Of a DNA stretch of 64,000 nt, positions 54,801 through 64,000 are shown in pieces (within the stretch, counting starts at the first letter, position 1; each line of letters opens with the position of its first letter). The stretch spans positions 160,001 to 224,000 of the forward strand of contig CAJNDS010000084.1 in assembly GCA_905221605.1 (NCBI GenBank), given 5' to 3'. The stretch comes from Symbiodinium natans. Its lineage: Eukaryota; Sar; Dinophyceae; Suessiales; Symbiodiniaceae. The translations under genes were made by a program, and so were the position numbers. The notes under the pieces are model-generated. The model searched no databases, was not told where the DNA came from, and saw only the letters and a program-made list of their open reading frames with translations.

Positions 54801-57800
54801 CATCGTCGCCGCAAAGACTAAGGCACCGAACTCCTGACCCAGGCAGCCTTAAACCAGCCTTCAGAACCCTGAGCACGGCCATTATGCCGGCGTAGGCGTA
54901 GGCCCTAGACTTTGCCCGGATACGACGACGGCGATTGTGCTTCTCAGAACCTAAACGACTTATCGAAAGGCCGAAAGAGGGCCGTTAGGGCTGCTAGGGT
55001 GTAGGGCATGTGCGGCATATGACCTCGGACAGCTGAAGACACAACGCTTGGGCAAAGTGTGCCAACACCCTAAACATCCAGCCCGCCTCAGGCCCTACAG
55101 TAAGAGGTTGTGGGTTAAGGGTTTTAGGGTATTGGGACTTTTGGGCGCAAGTTTTTGAGGTTCAAGGCATGGGCAGGATTTGTGCAGTCGGCACGTTTTC
55201 GCACCTTGATGCCATACTCACTGCAAAGCTATGCGAGCTACTGCTACGTCAGTGCTAGTCTCTGACGAACGGTGGGAACTTCAAATGCCCTTACTTTTAG
55301 CGCTTCAGGCAGGATTCGGGTGCAGCCCATGACAGCTGGTGTGACTACAAACTCAAACCAATGCCCTCCTAACTTCAAATCCGAGCCATTGGAATCTCAA
55401 GCCTTTCGCCACTCCAGCAGTGCCAACCCTCAAAATGCACAAAATTCTTCAGCCTTGCAGTAAGATGCATGTGCCGTTCTTAGACAGACCCTTCACCCTC
55501 ACTGCCTTGATCTGCGAGTAAATGAAGAATTGGCTGGCGACTGCCGAGGCGCTAAGCAGTGCGGAGTCCTTCGAGGACTGGGCATTAGGGCTTTGCAGGC
55601 TTTCTGCCAAGCCACTTTGGTGAAAGCAAGGCAAGGGAAGAACGCAATATTCCCGGCGTTGGCTCTCTGAACTGGACCCGTGTTGAGAGCGGCACCCAAG
55701 CGGGCAACAACCCTACTTTTGCATGATATACGCACATGTGTACACATACAGATATATATATATATATATAATGGCACAGCGTACAGACCGAAGATATGTG
55801 ATGACCCCGACAGGACGACCTGAACTATCCTAAGCCCACTGACGACAAAACAAAAAGCAGCCTGTGGATCGCTCACGTCATGTCCCCTGTGGTGGTAAAG
55901 GGGGGCTAAGGTTAAACAAATCCTCAGACTTTTGGTGGCTCATTGTTGTTCTCTTCAGCTTCATTTTTTCGGAGGGCTTACTCCTTGCAAGCTTGAAAGC
56001 GAGGCTAGGGACAAATATCAACAAACTAAGTGCCATGCCAACAGCGAAGCTTTAAGCCCCTTGCAAGCCAGAACTGCGGGTGAGCAAAGCCGAAGGCCAC
56101 TGCGGGTGCGAACTCGCCTTCAGAGAACTTGTTGAGCCACTCGAGAATTTCATTGAATCATGGTCGGAGCAACAGAGCACAACAAGTATTTCGTGGAGTC
56201 CAGAAGCATCTGTAAAGTAGTTCCTCGTTGGGATGTGTCGTGAGGCGTCAGAGGTTCGTTATGGGACCCCCTAATTCCCCTTCTCAAAATCCGACCCACG
56301 TAGTTATACAGGTCCCCGCCCCCCTTCGACCACCAGGTGTGGACTCTTTGAAAACAACCTTTGCACTCCCTACATGACTGTATGGACTGATCGCTCTGCA
56401 ACGGGTCTTCCAATATCTTCCAATATTATTGAACCCTAAACCCTACAAGCCTCTGCACGCCGGGTAGGGCCGTGGCGGAGGACGCGGCACGTTCAAAAAC
56501 TGTTTCAAAACAACCTTCATCCATGGTTGACAATCTGGCTATGACAGGAAACGAATGAGCCACGGCCAAAAAAGGACCCACTGCTGGGTAAGAAAAACAC
56601 TTATCCCTTAGATGAAAGGCTGCAAAAAAGGAGATTGCCGTGACCGGGGAGCCACTGGATGCCTTGTTTGCTCTCCATGGCTACAGTGAAACAACCACTG
56701 ACTGCACCTGTCACAAGCAAGGTGATCAGGGAGACGGTGGCAGAGAGCAGGTTGATGTACAGCATCTGGTTGTACTTGGTCGTCTTGTGCTCCTGCCGGC
56801 AATGCCCCAAAAGAATGAGGCTAACAAATGTAGTGCGAACCGGCACCCAAAGCAGCCTGATTCGGAAATCGCGGCCTACATAACATCGACACACGCACGA
56901 CTCCGTGCCATCCGGTGCAAAGAATCGAAAACTCTCACCGTCCTCATTCAGCATCCCCGACATACACCAGGAATCCAAAGCTCAATACGGCCGTGGCGTA
57001 TAGGCCGGAACACGACTCGCAAATTCCCGGCACCCCTGAAACGTGCCAACACATACCAATCCATCAGAGCACCAGAAATCCATCCTTGAATAGCTTCTCT
57101 TGGAACGTGGAGGTGAGACCATCCAGCGCCAGGAAGCAGCCAAGAAGCAAGAAGCCCTTAAAGCTGTTGCCAGCATCCACCTGATGCTCGACATGTGTCC
57201 GTAGGCATAAATCAAAATGGAGGGTCTCTGGATGTCTTGGGATCTGCCAGTATTTCTATTTCTATTGATTTGATTGTTATTTTCTTTTTTGTTGGGGGGG
57301 GGGCTTCGCGGCTTTTAGGCCTTCAGGCATCTGGTTTTCGTGGCTGGCTTTCAGATTTCAGGTATCATGACCTCGTTGTTGTTTCTTACGTTTGCTTTAA
57401 CACACCATCATGAGGACTTTCTTCAACAACCAAGCATGCGAATTGCGAACCCGTAACGAAGAGGCATTTTTAGCTGCGTCAAGCTGTCATCAAAGGAGGA
57501 GTTGCTTCGGAACCCGTAAGAAGCATTTTTTACCGAGCATGTACAACATTACTCGTACGATGACTATTAATGGCTACTGCTACTGCATTCGCATTAGTCT
57601 TGTAAGTATTAGCCTTGGTATTTGCACTAGCATTAGCATGGGTATTAGTATTCTTTCTGAATTATAACTAGGAATTTAAACCGTACTTGTATTAGTAGCA
57701 TCAGCATCAGCATCAGCATTTCGAGTGGTATTCGGCTTTAGTATCCCAGGACAAGACCGGCGTTCGTCACACGAAACCGTTGAAAGAAATCAGCATCTAC

Positions 57801-60055
57801 AAGAAATACAAGAGCAGGATTTCCAAAAAGGGATCCCGCAAAGGGCTGTTGGCATCGATCGTCGAACTGGAGACAAGCCGTGCAAACCCCGCCTTGGAAT
57901 GGGTCGGGCCCGTCATCAGAAACTCCTAAGCTGCTTCTCGGTTCGTTCTCATGTTCCACTGGCCAGTCACATGCACAAGGCAAGAGCAAGAAAAAGCAAC
58001 AAAAAGGCGGTCGTAGAAAGAGTTTATAAACCATTTCATGAGAGCATCCGTGCAGCCCAAAGTGACGGAGAGTGCCACCTAAGTGCGACACGATGAGCGA
58101 CAGCTATCCATGCTAGGCCAATGGAACATGAAGTTTGTTCATCCAAGAGAGCCAATTGGACCTGTGCCAAGCATGCCTGGGACCAACATGTCAAAACCTG
58201 TTCCACAAAAAAGTCAAAGCCTCACACACCCTGGACAGCCTTCGAACGTGTGCGGAGGCACCAGCCAGTCTCTTCCACTGTACGCCTTGCCGGAGATGAT
58301 GATGCCCCAGATCATAACAGGCATCATCCTGGGGTCAGCGTTTGGGGCTATCCAGTCTACTCTTGGCACTTGGGGTTCGAGAAGTTCAGCGTGCTGTGGC
58401 AGATCACAAACATGCACTGCATAGCTGTTTGAGATGTCGAGCTCGCGTAGCTCGCCATCCTACCATCAGCCGCATCAGCCGTTAGAGCAGAAAGAGCTGT
58501 CTTGGGAAACAATGTCCTTTGACTCTCAGCCCCTCCTGGACTGGCCTCACAGCGCTAGATGCGCTTACACATGGGTGGGTGCCTTTGAGGGGTTTGATGT
58601 CGGGGTTGTCCTCTACGACACCAGAATGTCGAGGCAGCACCGATGTCTCTCTGCTTGGATGCACGAACTTTGCAGCTGCGCATCTTGAAGCTCTTCCCCA
58701 GCATCTGAACTGCAAAGGACACGTACTTCAGGGCCTCGTACTGGCCTGGCAATTCGTTGGAGATGTTGGGCGCTGGTTTGCGTTTTCAAGGAAGGCTTCG
58801 GGCTTTCGACTTGGTACGAGTATGTCCCTCGGTTTGTACGTGTCAGTCTGGTGTCAGTGCAAGTGTAGGGGTCATGAGAAGGCTTTGGGGTCTAGGATCT
58901 TACTGTTACTATACAAGAAGATTTTGGCGAAAACCATCAAAATAACTTTTGAGTTCTCTGCATTCTTTCGCTCGATGTGCTTCTAGATTCTAGTGCATTT
59001 TTACTTCGGGGTGGAGGAAGCCTCAGGCGCCTGGACCTGCACGCTGTTTGAGCTGCAAAACCCAAAAATGACCCCAAAGAATCCTAAAGACAGCCTGCTC
59101 TCAACCTACGAGTAGCATGCTCCCGTTGAGCCACAGCGCAGGAGCTGGCATAGACGTTGGAGAGGGAGACGATGAGATACTTCCAAAGAGGAGCGGCGTT
59201 TTGCATGGACTCGCCCTGAAGTTGGAAAGTAGGCTTTGCTGCTGGGGCCTGGGGTCAAGAGTCTAGCCTAGTGAAGGAAATACATCACCTTACCTACACA
59301 AACTTGGACAAAATCACACCTTAAACAAACTCAACAACCCCTGCGCATACGTGGACCAAACCCGATGGCACATTCCACGCACAAACTCCGTTTATGAACT
59401 TTGCAACATGCTCTGGAAGCCGGACCTTGCTTGCCGCCATGCAGACGGCGAAGACCACCGCCGCCAGTCGATTGCAAAGAACCTGCGGGCTTGGGGTTTG
59501 GACGAACTGCATTCAAACACATGCGTGGGTGTAGGGTGCCTAGGGACTAAACCCAGAATCAACAAGCTCGGGAATCCGATGGCATGGGTGCGAACGCACG
59601 GGCCCGCGCTAAGGCTGGGGCCAGGAACACCGAGTACTGAAAGAGGTTGCCATCATAGGCCACTGTCATTATACCCTCCTGTCAGACAAGGGTTAGCTGT
59701 TTACGCATGCATGGAAACTTGTTGTTTGACAGCCTCCTGCCCACACACAGCCACATAATGATTCTGCTCAACTATCGATGCACGAAGGGTTCCCTCGTCA
59801 GCGCTTTGGGCTGCACATAAGTTTTTGTTGCAGAACATGCAGCACGCTAAAGTGGCCATGCAAAATACCAATATGGAGTAAGTCTGCAGGCAACACGAGG
59901 TAACGGAGCACATAGCACCTTGCGCATGGCAAAAAGTCAGTGCCAACCCGGAAACCCTGAAAGCCTGTCTGCCTGTCCTGCAGGATGCCATACAGGACCA
60001 GCGTGCCGATGATGCCTGCCCCATAGAAAACGCACCAAGCGGCGGAAGTTGGGAT
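51896..60055 (-). CDS. SLC35B-type (UAA family) nucleotide-sugar/PAPS transporter, at least 15 exons
   Basis: Antiporter of the drug/metabolite superfamily, expected in ER or Golgi membrane, importing PAPS or a nucleotide sugar. Exons (minus strand): about 60055-59978, 59678-59622, 59482-59426, 59215-59138, 58740-58685, 58328-58262, 58078-58049, 57925-57893, 57180-57085, 56792 to about 56676, 55577-55506, 54833-54789, 53713-53685, 53304-53265, 51973-51896. Joined in order they keep one frame and give family blocks: FYGAGIIGTLVLYGILQ, NRLAAVVFAVCMA, YEALKYVSFAVQMLGKSFKM, MPVMIWGIIISGKAYSGRDW, GLTSTFQEKLFK, TKYNQMLYINLLSA, LSASAVASQFFIYSQIK, FGALVFAATMNVRQ, VVSILVSY, ALIFSALFYKS. Ten or so hydrophobic helices are expected. 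The start codon is not found: exon 1 stays open upstream to about 60150 without an ATG. The join of exons 10 and 11 is unresolved. The substrate cannot be read from sequence. Confidence 0.85.
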
Positions 60056-60833
60056 CTGCGTCTCAGCCTCGCCACAAGCTGTGCTTCGTGGTTTGTGCTT
60101 TGACTGGGGTGTCTTATATAAAGTTGGGATTTATGAGGGTTTTTCTGGGCTGCTTGTGTAGCAAAGGAAGGCTGAGGGTTTGAAGGCGCCAGTGGAAGTT
60201 CGAGACATGTGCTGAGTGTCGAAGCTCAAACGTGCAGGCATGCGTTTGGATGCCATCCTCAACAATGTATTCTCCTTCAGTCCTGTTGGATCTGGGGGAG
60301 CAGAAGCCTCAAAGGATCAACCGCCTGCGGCGTTTTATGGAGTTTGCAAACACCTGGATACCCAGTAAGATAGGCTTGAACCCTATAAACTGTGGAGCCT
60401 GGACTGCTGCACGCTTCTGGAACCTTTGATCAGAATGTTGATCGGAGCTGGGTCGCATGTTTCGGCCCAGGACCCCTCAAGTGGTTCAAGTCCAAACCCA
60501 CCCAGAGCATCCCACAGCTCCATTCCCGATGAGAAGGATCCTTGCAACTCCGTTCCAAGCACATGTCCAAGAACAAACCCGAAAGCCTAAAGTTGCCTAA
60601 AGCAGCCCAGCAGCCATGGTTACAGTAAGCGGATGGTTGGTAAAAGGATGTTGTGATTTGCAGCTGTGAGCCAAATCCTGAAGGTGTGAACGTCAAACAG
60701 CATCTGCTACCGAAGCGTAGTCGGATCCTAACGGCTTGAAGTACTACCCACTGAAGCTATCGAGAAACACACCGATGGTCTCTGTCGCAGGCTGGCAGAT
60801 GGATGTGTTTAGTGGAACTGTTTTTTCTACATC
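60056..60833. other. No supported gene
   Basis: Would contain the promoter and first exon(s) of the SLC35B gene. I see no recognisable promoter element and no clear spliced-leader acceptor. Confidence 0.4.
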
Positions 60834-61013
60834 TCAATTCTTGACAATAACATTCCGTGCGCATTTGGGCTTCCACCTGTCTGCTTGACAGGTCTGCCCC
60901 TCCACAAGCAGCTGGGCTTCGGTACGTTCCCGAAGCGTTGCACACGTCTCCTCAAAACCACGCAGCCACATGCGCATAAACGTCTTCTCGGGCTCCTTGG
61001 CTGAAACGAACCG
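60834..61013 (-). CDS. Putative exon, function unknown
   Basis: From an acceptor-like CAG|C, about 59 codons to a stop. Charged, Arg/Glu-rich and protein-like (RFVSAKEPEKTFMRMWL, then LRERTEAQLLVEG). No family recognised. Confidence 0.3.
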   Translation of the reverse strand, partial: RFVSAKEPEKTFMRMWLRGFEETCATLRERTEAQLLVEGQTCQADRWKPKCARNVIVKN

Positions 61014-61019
61014 CTGCAT

Positions 61020-64000
61020 ATAATGAGCCGCCCTCAGACTCCTCCGGCGCCCATGGAACCTTCATCCGGTCCGCGCCCTGGACCTCTGTCATGGGCAGGC
61101 GTCGGTGTTGTTTGTGTGTGTGCTGCGCTAGACTCCATGGGCGAGGGTGGTCGCACCCTGGGTTGTCATAACACGCTGCTGGCCCTATAGGGCCCATGTT
61201 TTGCAAAACATGTCATCACAAGCTGATACAAGCCAAGCTGCTCACAAAATTTGAATACGGGAATGAAATTCCGTCTCGCTGCCGTGATGATCGTGATTGC
61301 TCTTGTGTGGGGGATCACCTGGCCTACTGTACTAGGGGGTTGTTCGTGAACGCTACAGTACAGAAGCGTGCTGTGGATTGATCGCATTGTTCGGGGACTG
61401 CACCCACTCACTTTCCTATTCGACCTGCTTCTTTCCACGGGGCAGTTGCAAGGGCATGCACGTTTGGCATGTGAGCAGACTGAACACTGAAGCAGCCTTG
61501 AACAGTGAACATTGTCTAGGATGGTTATATAGCATATGAGCCATGCTATTCGACTTTCTACTACCCCATGGCTATGGCCCCAGAAGACATCAGCTATCGG
61601 GCACCCATCTAAACCTGATAGCATCTGAGCATGCCGCGATGGACACGGTGCCTTGGCCCAGCACACACAGAGTCCACAACCATGGAACCTGTCGTGCGCA
61701 CCTATATGCACCGATGGATGTCTGCAGCATTTATCAATAACTCAGGACTTCTGCTACGTATGTGGAACCAACTCGTGAACGCCTTTGAGGTTTCGCTCTT
61801 CCGACTGGGGCTTGGTCCACGGCTCATCCTTTTTGTGCCTCTTGGCTTGTGTCCATTCGCCACATAATAGCCACCCAGTCTCATTCCTTAAGTATGGGCC
61901 TCCACACACGACATTCCGAGATTTTGACCCAGACCAGCATCAGAAAGAGCTGAGGGTTGGTACCACAGCACTTCGAGAGGGGATCCCGGGGATCCCTGGG
62001 ATAGGGCCAACATGCGAAGGATGATGAGGAATGACATCCCCTGGAGTCCTGGAGTGGCCACTCAACAAGAAGCCTTGGGCCCCGGCTCTCCGGGACAGTT
62101 GGGCCCTCCTGCCAAGAGTCCGCTGCGTAAGCACAAAACAAGACTCGGCATAAGTTTGAGGCTTTTAGGCCCTGGCTTACACAAACTCCTAAAATGCAAC
62201 CCCAACACCTGGGCTCACTTTCTCTCCAAGGGCTTGATTCGGATGGTTCGAGGCCCAACCCACATTATGCCAGTGGCCCATTAACTGTTGCGGACCTCAA
62301 GCTGTGTACGGGGCTGGCGTGCGCCTGTAGGCTTAGCTTGGCTTAGTGCCGCCACGCGATTTGGCCGCGTGTGGCTTCCAGGGTGCTGAGGGCACACCAA
62401 CCCACACTGCAACCAGATCCCTTGGCGTCCCCCTGCAGTTTCTGCTTCGCTTGTTTTCTGTTGAATTTATTGGTATAAGTTTGCGCTCGCTTCACTAGTG
62501 CTGTTGTTGCCATCAATCAAAGGCGGAGCAACCCACAATACCGCTTGTGAGCACTTGCCGGGGCGCCTTTGCGCGCCGCTGCGCGGCATGGTGCTGCTGG
62601 CTGGCGCTGCTGGCTACTTGGAATTACTTGGATGCCGGCTGGGTCTGGCTGCTGGTTACTTGGATGCCCGTGCTGGGTCTGGCGCTGCTGGCTACTTGGT
62701 TGCCCGGTGCCATGCGGCGCCAGTAGCCCCAAACCTTTTCTTTGAAGTTTCCGCTTCCAGAGTAAAGCCCAAGCCCTCAACAAACCCACAAACCCCGAAC
62801 ACGAGCCAGGCCTCGGCCTCGGGTGCCTCCACCTCGGCCACTTGCGCCTCTGCCTCTGCCATGCCTCGTGCCGAATCCCCCCAGACATGGGACATGACGA
62901 ACCCCAGCGAACTGTTTCAAAATGTATTCCTCATGCAAAGCACAGGACACGGCGTTGAAAACACTGAGAAATACGATCAAGACCCCTACTGCTGAACCTG
63001 CTTCGTGATGTAACCACGGCGAATTTGGGGCGGCGCCCCTTCCATGACTGCAACATTTAGGAGGAAGCAATGATGTAGAGATGGCGGGAGGCATTTCTAC
63101 TCGGAGACTTACCGACTTGCCCGACTTGCCTTCACCTCCGCTGATGAGCGTGCGAGGAGTCAAACATGGAACTCCCGCTTCTCCCGCTGGTTGCAGAAAC
63201 ATCGCCAAAGCTTGGGTCCCTAGCCCGCAGTCCTTTGTATGCCTTTCCTTTGTCTGCCACTTTCTCCCGCTGCCACCAAAAGATAGTCCAAGTCCGTGAG
63301 TCCAAGATAGCCCAAGTACTTAAATTACTGAGCTGCAATCAACATGCAACGTCAACAAACAGGAGGCTCAGCGAGCAGCTTGACATGATGCTAAGAAGAT
63401 TTTCGTGCATCCCCTGGATTCAGACCTTGTCGAGTCATACCTGGACCTTCTCCAAACCTTCTGCATTAAGTCGCGCATCCAACCGACAGGACCCATCCCT
63501 GCAGCCCTTTGTCGCATGCTTCCTTTCTTGAGGTCTGGGCGTGCCACGCTTGAGCGAAGGCCAAGTCCCATCCTGCCGTGAACTGCATCGGGCGCTGCAT
63601 CAGGCTTGTGTGTATAAGGGGATGAGGGAGGGGCATCCTCACAATGCATGAAGGCGTCAGACTGTGATCTATGATTAGCACTCTCGCGGTCCGACACTTC
63701 TGGGATCATTGCGGATGTAAGAAGTTTGGAACGAGAAGCCAGTCCCCAAGATGGTACAAGACCGTACACAGGCACATAGAACCCATCTGACCGAGCTCCA
63801 GAGTTCAGGGTTTAGGATTGTCCCGTGAACGGCGTTAATGACGATGCACGGCCTTGAAAGAAGAAACAACCTGGAGCGCCCCCGTATCACAATGCTTGTG
63901 TGCGCATTGCAAAAAACAGCCTTCCAATCGGAATACTGGAAGGCGTCAGTCGGAAAACGTGCAAGTAGAAACGAAGAGGCCCACTGCGAAAGCGCAAGAA
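61020..64000. other. No supported gene
   Basis: Frames up to 181 codons (61166-61711 minus) show no domain. Apart from the minisatellite at about 62587-62712, nothing stands out. Confidence 0.4.
62587..62712. repeat. Short minisatellite of about 2.5-3 units
   Basis: Repeats of a GCTGGCTACTTGG-containing unit with GGGTCTGG spacers, giving a repeated Ala-Gly-Tyr-Leu in the plus frame. Units differ in length. Confidence 0.6.

Overview
The window reads as nuclear DNA of a dinoflagellate, most likely a Symbiodiniaceae alga. The reasons are: sparse genes in long non-coding stretches rich in microsatellites and G/C homopolymers; introns with GC, GA and GT donors and AG|G acceptors; degenerate CCCTAAA telomere-like tracts; a DIRS-type retrotransposon carrying a cytosine-C5 DNA methyltransferase; and near-identical tandem paralogues. 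Every confidently supported gene lies on the minus strand. This is inference from sequence features; no database search was possible.

Layout. 1-4101: microsatellites, a 47-G run and a large (GT)n-derived satellite holding a 100-N assembly gap. 4102-12082: an apparently complete tyrosine-recombinase retrotransposon (DIRS order) with split direct repeats (A1 - ORFs - B1 - A2 - B2), coding for recombinase, Gag, C5-methyltransferase, reverse transcriptase and RNase H in overlapping frames. It sits inside a GT array that resumes at 12083. 12.4-19 kb: mostly non-coding, with a few weak exon candidates. 19002-22364 and 30219-33548: two tandem single-exon genes for ~1110-residue proteins with three globin-like domains, an ankyrin-like region and a six-TM cation channel. 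This is the most novel item: a candidate heme-sensing ion channel. 25-28 kb, between them: telomere-like/TA/poly-C modules, a palindrome family (TTCGAGCCGGCTCGAA) and an AT-rich island with compact overlapping small ORFs foreign in style to the host. 34.6-34.9 kb: a second cluster of the same palindrome. 35-51 kb: mainly non-coding with scattered weak exons and simple repeats. 51896-60055: an intron-rich SLC35B-type (UAA family) nucleotide-sugar/PAPS transporter in at least 15 small exons, invisible as a single ORF and assembled here from family motifs and splice borders. 60-64 kb: non-coding, one weak exon and a minisatellite.

The genes do not form one pathway. The channel pair points to gas or redox sensing linked to cation flux, the SLC35B protein to secretory-pathway sulfation or glycosylation, and the retroelement encodes its own copying, integration and possibly DNA methylation. 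Many frames that look open for 100-400 codons here are chance or intronic, so weak exon calls are flagged as such.
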